64,000 nucleotides of DNA from an uncultured Ferrimonas sp. (GTDB taxonomy: Bacteria; Pseudomonadota; Gammaproteobacteria; Enterobacterales; Shewanellaceae): assembly GCF_947489035.1 (NCBI RefSeq), contig NZ_CANLCI010000007.1:1-64000 (forward strand). Direction: 5' to 3'. Within the stretch, counting starts at the first letter, position 1. Every line of letters starts with the position of its first letter. Under the pieces are notes generated by a model. It ran no database searches. It was not told where the DNA came from and saw nothing but the letters and a program-made list of their open reading frames with translations. Made by a program: the position numbers and the translations under genes. Shown piece by piece: positions 17,269-26,605 of this stretch.

Positions 17269-17736
17269 ATGAAGATTTATCTGATGCGTCATGGCGAAGC
17301 CAGCTTTGATGCGGCAACGGATCGGCAACGACCTCTGACCGAGCTGGGCAAGCGCCAAAGCAAGGAAGTGGCCGAGCAATTTATGCTGGCAATGGAGCGA
17401 GTGGACTTAGTGCTGCTAAGCCCTTATCTGCGTACCCGCCAAACCTGGGGCGCAATTGAAGCGCTGTGTAAGGCGTCGCCACCGGTGGAATTGCTGGACG
17501 AATTGGTGCCGGAAGCCAACCCCGCGATGGCGCGGGATCTGCTGATTGCGCAAGCGGAAGTGGCACAGGCGGAACACGTCTTGGTGATCTCACACATGCC
17601 ATTGCTGGGCTACTTGCTGGCAGAGCTGGTACCCGGGCAAGAACCAAGCCTGTTTGCTACCTCGGGCATTGCCCAAATCGCGATGCTGCAGCAACCTCAG
17701 CTGGAATGCCGAGTCTCACCGCAACTGCAGATCTGA
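17269..17736 (+). CDS. sixA: phosphohistidine phosphatase SixA
   Basis: A 155-residue histidine phosphatase. The catalytic RHG motif is at the start (MKIYLMRHGEASFD) and the second catalytic histidine is in VISHMPLLGYLLAEL. The length matches E. coli SixA, which removes phosphate from histidine residues of phosphotransferase-type proteins, notably PtsN-system NPr. ATG at 17269 follows GTAGGTG. Its 3' end overlaps the convergent smrB by 21 bp. It sits between fadIJ and smrB as in E. coli, though here the accessory block of 8.5 kb has come between. Confidence 0.92.
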   Translation: MKIYLMRHGEASFDAATDRQRPLTELGKRQSKEVAEQFMLAMERVDLVLLSPYLRTRQTWGAIEALCKASPPVELLDELVPEANPAMARDLLIAQAEVAQAEHVLVISHMPLLGYLLAELVPGQEPSLFATSGIAQIAMLQQPQLECRVSPQLQI

Positions 17737-18255
17737 TTCCGGCAGTTCTACTAAGACCAATAATGCGCCGTTGCCACCAAACTCTAACGGCGCTTGGTGA
17801 AACGCCATCACATCTGGGTGCTGACACAACCACGCTGGCACCTTCTGTTTCAATACCCCGGTACCAATTCCGGTCATCACATTGGCGCAATGCACGTGCT
17901 GCTGCTTGCAGGCGTTAATCAGCGCAATCAGCTCGTGGCGGGCTTCGGCCAAGGTGCAACCGTGCAGATCCAGCATCATATCTGGCACATATTCACCGCG
18001 GCGCAGCTTCTTTAACTCGAAACGATCCACATCATCACGGTTCCAACGCATCGGCCCGTCGGCGGGAAACAGCGGCTGATAGCTGTCGGAAAAATAGTGA
18101 TCCGCCAGTTTCCGTTCCTGCTTTGCTCGGGTTTTATCCGGCGTTGGGATCGCCTTACGGTGGGTCACCTTATCGTTACCTAAAGGTTTAATGTCGCCCA
18201 TGGTTTGGCGAAACAGGTCAAAATCGTCGTGCTGGTCGTCGCTGGGCTTCGTCAT
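17716..18255 (-). CDS. smrB: ribosome rescue endonuclease SmrB
   Basis: A 179-residue protein with a basic, charged N-terminal extension and a C-terminal Smr domain. The catalytic D-L-H triad region is MMLDLHGCTLAEARHEL; the second signature usually reads GHGxG/N but here is TGIGTGVLKQ, so its histidine is replaced by isoleucine. The segment AWLCQHPDVMAFHQAP and the end GGNGALLVLVEL are typical of SmrB. SmrB cleaves mRNA at collided ribosomes. It is divergent from prmB, as in E. coli, and its 3' end overlaps sixA. Confidence 0.92.
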   Translation of the reverse strand: MTKPSDDQHDDFDLFRQTMGDIKPLGNDKVTHRKAIPTPDKTRAKQERKLADHYFSDSYQPLFPADGPMRWNRDDVDRFELKKLRRGEYVPDMMLDLHGCTLAEARHELIALINACKQQHVHCANVMTGIGTGVLKQKVPAWLCQHPDVMAFHQAPLEFGGNGALLVLVELPESDLQLR

Positions 18256-18382
18256 TGTGCTGGTTTTGGCTAATCGGTGAATAACGGTAATGGGGCGCTA
18301 TTTTAGTGTGCTATGACAAAAATAGGAACGGCCACGACGATTGGGTACAATGTCGGGCATTACAGTTTGAGGGATCTCCTAC

Positions 18383-19315
18383 GTGGAAAAAATCTTTATC
18401 GATGAAGCGGTAAACGAGCTTCATACCATTGACGACATGCTGCGCTGGTGCGTTAGCCGTTTTAACGCCGCTGGCCTGTACTACGGTCACGGCACCGATA
18501 ACCCGTGGGATGAGGCCGTTGCCTTGGTGATGCACACTTTGCATCTGCCGATCGAGCTGGGGCCGCAGGTGCGTAATGCACGCCTAACCAGCACCGAGAA
18601 ACACCGCATTGTTGAATTGGCTATCCGCCGTGTACGTGAGCGTGTGCCAGTACCGTACTTAACCAACTCCGCTTATTTTGCTGGGTTTGAGTTCTTTGTG
18701 GATGAGCGCGTGCTGGTGCCTCGCAGCCCGTTTGCCGAGCTGCTAGAGAACGAATTCAAGCCGTGGATGTACAACAAGAGTGTGCATAACGTACTGGATC
18801 TGTGTACCGGCTCTGCCTGCATCGCCATTGCCTGTGCCCACACTTTTGAAGACGCGCAAGTTGATGCGGTTGATATCAGCCCTGAAGCGCTGGAAGTGGC
18901 GCAAATCAACATCGAACAGCACGGTTTGTTGGAGCGGGTGTACCCAATCCAGTCGGACGGTTTTGCGGTACTGAAAGGGCAGCAATACGATTTGATCGTA
19001 TCCAACCCGCCGTACGTGGATCTGGAAGACATGACCGATCTGCCAGAAGAGTTCCATCACGAACCTGAGTTGGGGTTAGCTTCGGGCAACGACGGCTTAG
19101 ATTTAACCCGTCACATCTTGGCTAATGCTGCGGATCACCTCACCGACGACGGCGTGCTGTTTGTTGAGGTTGGTAACTCGATGGTGGCGTTGTCCGAGCA
19201 GTTCCCAGAAGTGCCATTTACCTGGTTAGAGTTTGAAAACGGCGGCCACGGCGTGTTTACCTTAACCCGCGAACAGCTGCTGGCAGCGCAAGCGCATTTC
19301 GCCCCCTTTAAGTAA
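18383..19315 (+). CDS. prmB: ribosomal protein L3 N5-glutamine methyltransferase PrmB
   Basis: A 310-residue SAM-dependent methyltransferase that modifies a glutamine of ribosomal protein uL3. The SAM motif I is [15 protein letters not shown] and the glutamine-recognising motif is [11 protein letters not shown]. The start is a GTG at 18383 preceded by GAGGGATC; no better ATG is available upstream. It lies 23 bp before aroC on the same strand, the conserved prmB-aroC arrangement. The [21 protein letters not shown] block distinguishes it from PrmC. Confidence 0.95.
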   Translation: MEKIFIDEAVNELHTIDDMLRWCVSRFNAAGLYYGHGTDNPWDEAVALVMHTLHLPIELGPQVRNARLTSTEKHRIVELAIRRVRERVPVPYLTNSAYFAGFEFFVDERVLVPRSPFAELLENEFKPWMYNKSVHNVLDLCTGSACIAIACAHTFEDAQVDAVDISPEALEVAQINIEQHGLLERVYPIQSDGFAVLKGQQYDLIVSNPPYVDLEDMTDLPEEFHHEPELGLASGNDGLDLTRHILANAADHLTDDGVLFVEVGNSMVALSEQFPEVPFTWLEFENGGHGVFTLTREQLLAAQAHFAPFK

Positions 19316-19338
19316 CGTTCTGCAGGAGTCACAGCGCC

Positions 19339-20436
19339 ATGGCTGGCAATAGCATTGGAACCCTCTTTCGTGTCACCAGCTTTGGTGAAAGTCACGGCGT
19401 CGCGATCGGCGCCATTGTCGATGGCTGCCCACCGGGGTTAACCCTGAGTGAGGCCGATTTACAGGGCGATCTGGATCGACGTCGCCCTGGTACATCGAAG
19501 TTCACCACCGCTCGCCGCGAGCCCGACGAGGTTAAGATCCTCTCTGGCGTGTTTAACGGCAAAACCACCGGTACTTCCATCGGCTTAATGATCGAAAACA
19601 CCGATCAGCGCAGCCGTGACTACTCCGACATCGCCGAAGTGTTTCGCCCCGGCCACGCGGATTACAGCTATCACCACAAGTACGGCAACCGCGATTACCG
19701 CGGTGGTGGTCGCAGTTCGGCGCGGGAAACCGCGATGCGAGTGGCGGCCGGTGCCATTGCCAAAAAGTATTTGCAGCAGCAATTTGGCATTGAAGTCCGC
19801 GCCTGCATTGATCAACTGGGGCCGATCCACGCCCAGCAGTTTGATTGGCAACAGGTGAACGACAACCCGTTTTTCTTCGCCGATCCCGCCCAGCTGGACA
19901 CGCTGGATCAATACATGCGTGATCTGAAGAAAGAGGGCGACTCTGTTGGGGCCAAGGTTTACGTTGAGGCCCTGAATGTGCCTGTTGGCTTAGGCGAGCC
20001 GGTGTTTGATCGCTTAGATGCCGACTTGGCTCATGCACTGATGGGCATTAACGCCGCCAAAGCGGTTGCCATTGGCGATGGCTTTGACTGCGTTGCCCAA
20101 AAGGGCTCGGTACATCGGGACGAGATGCACCCGGACGGCTTTGCCAGCAATCACGCCGGTGGCGTGCTCGGGGGGATCAGCTCTGGTCAGCCGATTACCG
20201 CCACGGTGGCATTTAAGCCAACCAGCTCGATTACGGTGCCGGGCAAAAGCATCAATACCCACGGTGAGTCCATCGAGATGATCACCAAGGGGCGTCACGA
20301 TCCTTGCGTTGGCATTCGAGCGGTACCCATTGTTGAAGCGATGGTGGCCATCACCTTGATGGATCACCTGTTGCGTCATCGGGCACAAAACCTCGATGTG
20401 GCGGTTTCAACGCCTGCGTTGCAGATGCAAAAATAA
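19339..20436 (+). CDS. aroC: chorismate synthase
   Basis: A 365-residue enzyme catalysing the last shikimate step, 5-enolpyruvylshikimate 3-phosphate to chorismate, with reduced FMN. All three family signatures are present: [11 protein letters not shown] near the start, the [15 protein letters not shown] and [14 protein letters not shown] region, and the C-terminal [26 protein letters not shown] is the ribosome site for ATG at 19339. It follows prmB closely and probably shares its transcript. Length and sequence look complete. Confidence 0.97.
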   Translation: MAGNSIGTLFRVTSFGESHGVAIGAIVDGCPPGLTLSEADLQGDLDRRRPGTSKFTTARREPDEVKILSGVFNGKTTGTSIGLMIENTDQRSRDYSDIAEVFRPGHADYSYHHKYGNRDYRGGGRSSARETAMRVAAGAIAKKYLQQQFGIEVRACIDQLGPIHAQQFDWQQVNDNPFFFADPAQLDTLDQYMRDLKKEGDSVGAKVYVEALNVPVGLGEPVFDRLDADLAHALMGINAAKAVAIGDGFDCVAQKGSVHRDEMHPDGFASNHAGGVLGGISSGQPITATVAFKPTSSITVPGKSINTHGESIEMITKGRHDPCVGIRAVPIVEAMVAITLMDHLLRHRAQNLDVAVSTPALQMQK

Positions 20437-20449
20437 TCGGTCAGCCGCA

Positions 20450-21640
20450 GTGACAAACCAACCTCTATCAGGCCGTCAGGGCAAAGCGCTGGCGGCCTGT
20501 TATTTTTATTACTTCGCCATTTTGGGGTTATTGATCCCCTACCTTGGGGTGTATTTCAGCGAATTGGGTTTTGATTCGCTCGAAATTGGCCAACTGATGT
20601 CGATCCTTTTTGCTACCCGCATGTTGGCCCCCAACCTATGGGCCTATCTGGCGGATAGGTACGGCCAGCGGGTGCGCTTTATTCAAGGCGGTTCGTTGTT
20701 GGCGGCACTGATCTTTGCGATCAGCCTCAGCAACAATACGTTCACCACCTTGGCGTGGGTGCTGTTTGGTTACACCTTCTTTTGGAATGGGATCTTGCCG
20801 CAGCTTGAAGTGGTTACCCTGGCCAGCTTAGGAAAAAACAGCCACCACTATGGTCGCATTCGCAGCTTCGGCAGCGCGGGTTTTATCGCCTTGGTGTTGA
20901 TGGCGGGCGCCTGGTTTGAACGCCACGGCAGCGCCAGTTTGCCCTGGATTGGGTTGGGGCTGTTTGCTTTGTTAACCCTAGCCAGTCTGTGGCTGCGCGA
21001 ACCCACTCCGGCGGCGCGGCCAAGCGATCAACACGGCAGCTTCTTAGCCACCTTATTTACCCCCAGTATGGTGCTGTTTTTACTGGCCAGCACCTTGCTT
21101 CAAGCCAGCTACGGCCCTTATTACACCTTTTTCGTGCTGTATATGGCGGATGTGGGCGTGGGTGAGACGCTGGCTGGGGTTATGGTGGCGCTGGGGGTCT
21201 TGGCTGAAATCGGTTTGTTTGCCTTGGCACCAAGGCTACTGGCGCGGTTTGCTTTGGCGGATCTCTTGCTGGCGGTGGCGCTGGTTACGGCGTTGCGCTG
21301 GGGCTTAACCTGGCAGATGCAAGGCAGTGAAATTGGCCAATTGTGCGTGCAAGCGTTGCATGGGATCAGCTTTGGCTTGGGCCACGCCTGCGCCATTCAA
21401 TACATCCACCGCAGCTTTGCCAGCCATGATCAGGGCAAGGCTCAGGCGATTTACGCCAGCATAGCCTTTGGCCTTGGTGGGGCGGCGGGGGCATGGTTGG
21501 CGGGCGTAAGCTGGCATAATGGCAGTGGCGCTGCGGTAACTTGGGCTGGGGCGGCTGTTGCGGCGTTGGTGGCCATGGTGATCCTATTGTGGTTTAAACA
21601 GCAGCAACGGCTGGCGTCAGCACTGGCCACCAGCAGCTAG
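20450..21640 (+). CDS. MFS transporter, HcaT / phenylpropionate permease-like
   Basis: About 396 residues with roughly 12 membrane helices in two halves. The opening region (YFAILGLLIPYLGVYFSELGF) and the loop NLWAYLADRYGQRVRF match the MFS_1-like family that includes E. coli HcaT. The frame is open from 20396 inside aroC, but GTG at 20450 (opening VTNQPLSGRQG) 14 bp after the aroC stop gives a normal N-terminus; ribosome site is weak. The substrate is not known, and the HcaT name implies similarity only. In E. coli this position between aroC and yfcL holds mepA, yfcA and epmC. Confidence 0.85.
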   Translation: MTNQPLSGRQGKALAACYFYYFAILGLLIPYLGVYFSELGFDSLEIGQLMSILFATRMLAPNLWAYLADRYGQRVRFIQGGSLLAALIFAISLSNNTFTTLAWVLFGYTFFWNGILPQLEVVTLASLGKNSHHYGRIRSFGSAGFIALVLMAGAWFERHGSASLPWIGLGLFALLTLASLWLREPTPAARPSDQHGSFLATLFTPSMVLFLLASTLLQASYGPYYTFFVLYMADVGVGETLAGVMVALGVLAEIGLFALAPRLLARFALADLLLAVALVTALRWGLTWQMQGSEIGQLCVQALHGISFGLGHACAIQYIHRSFASHDQGKAQAIYASIAFGLGGAAGAWLAGVSWHNGSGAAVTWAGAAVAALVAMVILLWFKQQQRLASALATSS

Positions 21641-21659
21641 GAAACAGACAGGGACAGCT

Positions 21660-22805
21660 ATGTTTAAATTGGGATTGATTGTGAATCCAGTGGCGGGCCT
21701 GGGCGGCACCGTTGCCCTTAAAGGCTCAGATAATGTGGCGCAACAGGCGTTGGCGTTAGGGGCTACGCCTAAGGCCGCACTGCGAATGGAACAAGCGCTG
21801 CAGGGGCTGCTGCCAGAGCGAGAGCGGCTGACCATCTACAGCGCCAGCGATGGCATGGGCGCAGAATTAGCACAGCAACTGGGTTTTGCGTGCGAGGCGG
21901 TGCATCACCCTCAAGCTCGGAGCGAGGAGGGGGCTCACCCAGCGATGACTGCAGCCAACGATACCGTGCTGGCGGCGCAGAAGATGGTGGCGCTGGGCGT
22001 CGATTTGCTGCTGTTCGCCGGTGGCGATGGCACCGCGCGCGATGTATATCGCGCTGTGGGCAGCAAACAAGCGGTACTCGGTGTACCGGCGGGGGTAAAA
22101 ATTCACTCCGGCGTGTACGCCATCACCCCGAAGGCGGCGGGCATTGTGGCCGCGCAAATGGTGCGTGGTGAACTGGTTAGCGTAACCGACGCCGAAGTGC
22201 GAGACATTGACGAAAGCGCCTTTCGCCAAGGCCAAGTGAAAGCCCGTTACTATGGCGAGATGATGGTGCCAGAGGCGCTGCGCTTTTTGCAGGCCACCAA
22301 ACAAGGTGGGCGCGAATGCGAAGCGTTGGTGCTGGATGACATTGCCGCCGAAGTGGTTGAGCAATTGGATGACGATTATCAATACATCATCGGCTCTGGC
22401 TCTACCGTGGCGGCGGTGATGACGGAGCTGGGACTGGACAACACCCTGTTGGGGGTCGATCTGGTGCAAGCGGGCAAGCTGCTGGGGCGGGATCTGAATG
22501 CGCAGCAGTTACTTGCCGCCTGTGCCACGGTGCCCACCAAGCTACTGATCACCTTAATCGGTGGGCAGGGGCACCTGTTTGGGCGCGGTAATCAACAACT
22601 TAGTCCAGAACTGTTACGGCTGCTTGGGCGCGACAACATCCAAGTGATCGCCACTAAAAATAAACTGACCGCCTTAGCTGGGCGGCCACTGCTGGCCGAC
22701 ACCGGCGATGAGCAATTAAATGCCGAGCTGGCGGGGCACTATCGAATTATCACTGGTTATCGGGATGCAGTACTATACCCGCTGGCCAATCCAGAAGAAT
22801 CCTGA
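21660..22805 (+). CDS. ATP-NAD kinase family protein (COG3199/AcoX type)
   Basis: A 381-residue protein. The N-terminus LGLIVNPVAGLGG and the GGDGTARDV motif mark the ATP-NAD/diacylglycerol kinase fold. A second glycine-rich segment, YIIGSGSTVAAVM, lies near residue 240, and ATKNKLTALAGRPLLADTGD near the C-terminus is usual for this group. It is not the housekeeping NadK, which is shorter. Substrate is uncertain; NAD or another small nucleotide cofactor is an inference from the family. ATG at 21660 follows AGGGACAGCT, 19 bp after the MFS gene. Confidence 0.85.
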   Translation: MFKLGLIVNPVAGLGGTVALKGSDNVAQQALALGATPKAALRMEQALQGLLPERERLTIYSASDGMGAELAQQLGFACEAVHHPQARSEEGAHPAMTAANDTVLAAQKMVALGVDLLLFAGGDGTARDVYRAVGSKQAVLGVPAGVKIHSGVYAITPKAAGIVAAQMVRGELVSVTDAEVRDIDESAFRQGQVKARYYGEMMVPEALRFLQATKQGGRECEALVLDDIAAEVVEQLDDDYQYIIGSGSTVAAVMTELGLDNTLLGVDLVQAGKLLGRDLNAQQLLAACATVPTKLLITLIGGQGHLFGRGNQQLSPELLRLLGRDNIQVIATKNKLTALAGRPLLADTGDEQLNAELAGHYRIITGYRDAVLYPLANPEES

Positions 22806-22815
22806 GGAGTAAGCG

Positions 22816-23088
22816 ATGTTAGAGCGCTGGGATCAAATTTGTCATACGTGGATCAACCATACGCTGGAAAACGGCAACGACGATGAGGTGTTCTCAAGCG
22901 GTTATCTGCAAGGCCACTTCGCGGTGGTATTGTCGGAGCTTGAGCAGCAGCAACAGGTTGACTTTCCTGCACTGCAGGCGCAAATGGCCAAAAGCCTAGA
23001 GCAAGCCAAAAGCGAACTGGCACCGGAAGACATGGTGCTGGTAACCAACGCTTGGCAGCAGTTAGAGCAGCAACTTGCCGCCGCTTAA
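22816..23088 (+). CDS. yfcL: YfcL family protein
   Basis: A 90-residue acidic protein of the YfcL family, whose function is unknown. The pattern ERWDQICHTWI followed by FSSGYLQGHFAVVLSEL matches that family, and the position directly before mnmC and fabB is the same as in E. coli. CTGAGGAGTAAGCG is a strong ribosome site for ATG at 22816, and the gene lies 10 bp after the kinase-like gene. A terminator follows. Confidence 0.88.
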   Translation: MLERWDQICHTWINHTLENGNDDEVFSSGYLQGHFAVVLSELEQQQQVDFPALQAQMAKSLEQAKSELAPEDMVLVTNAWQQLEQQLAAA

Positions 23089-23117
23089 CGCCGCGGCAAC
23101 GCAAGCTTGAACTTGAT

Positions 23118-23151
23118 AACAACAAGGCCCGCAGTTGCGGGCCTTGTTGTT
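23118..23151 (+). terminator. bidirectional terminator between yfcL and mnmC
   Basis: A perfect 15-bp stem, AACAACAAGGCCCGC pairing with GCGGGCCTTGTTGTT around AGTT, lies between two convergent genes. It lacks a long T-run, but the position and symmetry fit termination from both sides. Confidence 0.8.
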
Positions 23152-23159
23152 GCTGGCGG

Positions 23160-25160
23160 TTAGCGTTCTGGCAGCGGCTGGCCCTTGGCCAGTTTCCGCA
23201 ACCAGAATCGACCTGGGGCTAACAGCGCTTGCAACTGCTGCGACAGCGGCTGTGGTTCATCCAACAGCTGGCTGATCAGGAGTTCAGCACACAACGGCGC
23301 ACTGCATAATCCTCGGGATCCCAACCCTGTTAACACATACAGCCCCTGCTGCAGCGGAGCTTGGGCGATCTTGGTATCGCTGTTGATCTTATCCCAATCA
23401 AGCACTTGTCCCACCAGCGGTAAGTGATCCCGCACGGCGGCTCGCACGGCGGCTCGGCCCTGATCATCTTGCTGTAATTCACGGCGCCACGGGTACCGAC
23501 CAAAACTGCGATCCATGCGGTCGTCGATCTCTTGCTTATCTTCCGCGCGCCACTCGCTGCTGCCATCTAAGCGGCCGAAACTGGCGCCACAGGTGAGTCG
23601 CCCCTCGAGGCTTGGCACCAGGTAGCCATCAGCGCATAACACGGTTTGCAGCTTGGCGGTGGTGGCTTGCTGCCGTGGGTAAGCGATCTGACCGCGCACC
23701 GGATTCAGCGGCAGAGGCTTGGTGGCGTGAAATGCCGCGCTGTGGTGGCCCATGGCCAGAACCACCGTGCTGGCTGCAACGTTCGTCGTGGTGATGCGGT
23801 TGTTGCCGTCATTGTGGCTGAACTGCAGTTGCCACTGGTTGCCATCGTGCTGCAGAGCCTGCAGCTGCTGCGTAAAGTGGCAATGCAGCAGCCCAGTCTG
23901 TTGCGCTTCAGCAATCGCTGCTTGGGTTAACTGCTGTGGGCACAACCAGCCACCGTTGGGGTAGTACAGGGCGGGTTGCGCTAATGGAATGGCCGCGATG
24001 CGGCTGGCTTGCTCGGCATCCACGCCGTGCACTAATTCAGGGCTAAAGGGCATTTGGCTAATGCCTTCAATGCGCTTGGCAACGTTATCGTTTGGGGCCA
24101 GTTGCAATACGCCACACCATTGATGCTCGATGTGATGCTTCTGGCTCAGTTGGTTTAGCCGTTGGCGCGCCAGCAGATAACCCTGTTGGTAAAATTGAGC
24201 CATGGCGTCGTTGGCCATGTTCAGCAATGGGTACAAGGCGCCTTGGCGATTACCGGATGCGCCTTGGGCTACGTCACTGTCTGCGCAATACAGCGCCACT
24301 TTGACGCCTCGGCGAACCAACCCCAAGGCAATATTGGCCGCCGCGACGCCACCACCAATCAGGGTTACCGCGGTTGGGGGAGGGGTACTGGACGAGGTTG
24401 GCAATGGGGCACTTGGCGTGAGGTTGTGGTGCTGACGCTGGCCGAAGATCATCTCGCGCTTGCCCCGAAACCCTTGGGCTTTTTCCATGGCAAAGCCTTC
24501 GGCAATCAATCCTTTTCGCACGGCACTGGCGGCGGTAAAAGTGGCCACTGTGGCATCAGGGCGGGACAGCCGCGCCATCTGTGCATACAGCTCGGGTTGC
24601 CACATCTGTGGGTTTTTACTGGGGGTGAACCCATCCAGAAACCACGCATCGACCACGCCATCGCTGCCGGCGCCCAATTGCGGCAGTTGAGCCAATACGT
24701 CCCCCAGCCACAGATCGACAATCACCATGCCGTCATCCAGCACCAAGCGGTGGCAGCCATCAATCGCCATCGGGTAATGGGCGCGGATCTGCGCGGCCAT
24801 GTCGGCAAACTCCGGCCATTGTTGGTGAGCGCGGTCCAGATCGGAGGCGGTTAATGGGTGTTTTTCAAAGCTAACAAAGTGCAATCGCTGGCAGTGAGCG
24901 CTGGGGTTGGCTTGTCTAAACTGGCGGAAATGGCGCCAGAGCACCATCAGGTTCAGCCCCGTGCCAAAGCCGGTTTCGGCCACGCAAAAGTGGCGCCGAG
25001 GGTGTGGTTGCCAGCGTTGCGGTAAGTGATTATGTTGAACAAAGACATAGTCGGTCTCTGCAACCCCATCTTTTTTGGAGAAGTAAAAATCCCCAAACTG
25101 GTTAGCGAGGGGGGCAGCGGGATCGGACCAATCTATCTGGGCTGGGGTTATCTGGCTCAC
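23160..25160 (-). CDS. mnmC: bifunctional tRNA mnm5s2U34 biosynthesis protein MnmC
   Basis: About 666 residues. The N-terminal half is the SAM-dependent methyltransferase (MnmC2; CVAETGFGTGLNLM, and DAWFLDGFTPSKNPQMW), and the C-terminal half is the FAD-dependent oxidoreductase (MnmC1; dinucleotide motif LIGGGVAAANIALGL, and TGLGSRGLCSAPL near the end). Together they convert cmnm5s2U to mnm5s2U at the tRNA wobble position. The start is uncertain: the frame is open to TTG at 25184, with GTG at 25169 and 25160. I prefer GTG 25160 because GAAGTG precedes it and a TAGAAT -10-like element lies just upstream of the TTG. The gene is divergent from fabB. Confidence 0.9.
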   Translation of the reverse strand: MSQITPAQIDWSDPAAPLANQFGDFYFSKKDGVAETDYVFVQHNHLPQRWQPHPRRHFCVAETGFGTGLNLMVLWRHFRQFRQANPSAHCQRLHFVSFEKHPLTASDLDRAHQQWPEFADMAAQIRAHYPMAIDGCHRLVLDDGMVIVDLWLGDVLAQLPQLGAGSDGVVDAWFLDGFTPSKNPQMWQPELYAQMARLSRPDATVATFTAASAVRKGLIAEGFAMEKAQGFRGKREMIFGQRQHHNLTPSAPLPTSSSTPPPTAVTLIGGGVAAANIALGLVRRGVKVALYCADSDVAQGASGNRQGALYPLLNMANDAMAQFYQQGYLLARQRLNQLSQKHHIEHQWCGVLQLAPNDNVAKRIEGISQMPFSPELVHGVDAEQASRIAAIPLAQPALYYPNGGWLCPQQLTQAAIAEAQQTGLLHCHFTQQLQALQHDGNQWQLQFSHNDGNNRITTTNVAASTVVLAMGHHSAAFHATKPLPLNPVRGQIAYPRQQATTAKLQTVLCADGYLVPSLEGRLTCGASFGRLDGSSEWRAEDKQEIDDRMDRSFGRYPWRRELQQDDQGRAAVRAAVRDHLPLVGQVLDWDKINSDTKIAQAPLQQGLYVLTGLGSRGLCSAPLCAELLISQLLDEPQPLSQQLQALLAPGRFWLRKLAKGQPLPER

Positions 25161-25208
25161 AGTTTGCACTTCAGTTTTGAACAATGGCAGTCATTCTACC
25201 GTGCCAAC

Positions 25209-25225
25209 AGGAAAGCCGACCAGTT
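25209..25225 (+). promoter_or_regulatory. possible FadR half-site upstream of fabB
   Basis: The right half GACCAGTT matches the FadR consensus exactly, but the left half does not match. It is centred about 38 bases upstream of the start expected from a TAGGAT -10-like element at 25243-25248, where an activator would sit. FadR activation of fabB is known in E. coli. The evidence is weak. Confidence 0.3.
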
Positions 25226-25286
25226 TCTAATTCGCTTCGCGCTAGGATAGCGGCGATTGCATAACAGTTATTTTTAGGATGGATCA

Positions 25287-26510
25287 ATGAAAAGAGCGGT
25301 CATTACTGGGATCGGCGTGATCTCCAGTATCGGCAACAACGCCGACGAAGTGACAGAGTCACTGCGCGCTGGGCGTAGCGGCATCAATTACTCCGAGCAA
25401 TTTGAAGAGCTGGGATTACGGAGCCGTGTTTGGGGCGATCTGAAGATCAACCCTGCCGAGCACATCGACCGTAAAGTGATGCGTTTTATGGGGGATGCAG
25501 CTGCATACGCTTATTTGGCGATGGAGCAGGCGATCGAAGATGCCAAGCTGTCGCCAGAGCAAGTCAGCAACCCTCGCACCGGCATTGTGGCCGGTTGTGG
25601 TGGCGCGTCGTCACTCAACCAGGTTCAGGCGGCGGATACCCTGCGTGCCAAAGGCGTGCGCCGCGTTGGCCCATACTTGGTGCCACGGATCATGTCTTCA
25701 ACGGCATCGGCTTGTTTGGCCACGCCGTTTAAAATCAAAGGCATCAACTACTCCATCTCATCCGCTTGTGCCACCAGTGCTCACTGCATTGGCCACGCGG
25801 TTGAGCAGATCCAGCTAGGCAAACAAGACGTGATTTTTGCTGGCGGTTCCGAAGAACTGCATTGGACTCTGGCGATGGGCTTTGATGGCATGGGCGCGTT
25901 GTCGACTAAGTACAACGACGATCCAACCAAGGCATCCCGTACCTACGACACCGAGCGCGATGGTTTCGTGATCTCCGGTGGCGGCGGCATGGTGGTGGTT
26001 GAAGAGCTGGAACACGCGCTGGCTCGTGGGGCTCACATCTACGCTGAAATCGTCGGTTACGGTGCTAACTCCGATGGCATGGACATGGTTGCCCCATCTG
26101 GCGAAGGCGCAGTACGCTGCATGAACATCGCTCTGGCAGAAGCCAAGGCCGCCGGTGCTGGCAAGGTGCAATACCTGAACACCCACGGCACCTCAACGCC
26201 GGTGGGCGACACCAAAGAGCTGGGCGCCATCAATGAAGTGTTTGGTGGCGACATGCCGCTGATCAGCGCCACCAAAGCGATGACCGGCCACGCGCTTGGC
26301 GCGGCAGGGGTACACGAAGCGATTTACAGCTTGTTGATGATGAAGCACGGTTTTGTTGCGCCAAGCATCAACGTTGAGCAGCTGGATGAAAAAGCCGAAG
26401 GCATGCCGATTGTAACGGAAGCCAAGGACGTGCAACTGGATACCGTTATGAGCAACAGCTTTGGTTTCGGTGGCACCAATGCGGCGTTGATCTTCAACCG
26501 CTATAAGTAA
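25287..26510 (+). CDS. fabB: 3-oxoacyl-[ACP] synthase I (FabB)
   Basis: A 407-residue beta-ketoacyl-ACP synthase. The catalytic Cys-His-His triad is visible as SSACATSAH (about residue 163), [11 protein letters not shown] (about 298) and [11 protein letters not shown] (about 333). The FabB-type sequences [17 protein letters not shown] and [20 protein letters not shown] separate it from FabF. It elongates acyl-ACP and is needed for unsaturated fatty acid synthesis. ATG at 25287 is preceded by TTAGGATGG. Divergent from mnmC, as in E. coli, and followed by a terminator. Confidence 0.96.
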   Translation: MKRAVITGIGVISSIGNNADEVTESLRAGRSGINYSEQFEELGLRSRVWGDLKINPAEHIDRKVMRFMGDAAAYAYLAMEQAIEDAKLSPEQVSNPRTGIVAGCGGASSLNQVQAADTLRAKGVRRVGPYLVPRIMSSTASACLATPFKIKGINYSISSACATSAHCIGHAVEQIQLGKQDVIFAGGSEELHWTLAMGFDGMGALSTKYNDDPTKASRTYDTERDGFVISGGGGMVVVEELEHALARGAHIYAEIVGYGANSDGMDMVAPSGEGAVRCMNIALAEAKAAGAGKVQYLNTHGTSTPVGDTKELGAINEVFGGDMPLISATKAMTGHALGAAGVHEAIYSLLMMKHGFVAPSINVEQLDEKAEGMPIVTEAKDVQLDTVMSNSFGFGGTNAALIFNRYK

Positions 26511-26531
26511 ACGCCCTTCGGGCATTACTGC

Positions 26532-26563
26532 AACAGGCTCGGGCTGCGTCCCGGGCCTGTTTT
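26532..26563 (+). terminator. terminator after fabB
   Basis: AACAGGCTCGGG pairs with CCCGGGCCTGTT around CTGCGT with one G-T wobble, followed by a short T-run. It lies 22 bp after the fabB stop. Confidence 0.8.
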
Positions 26564-26605
26564 GGTTTACACTGCGCTATCTTTTTTGCCTGCCAAACCT
26601 CGCCA

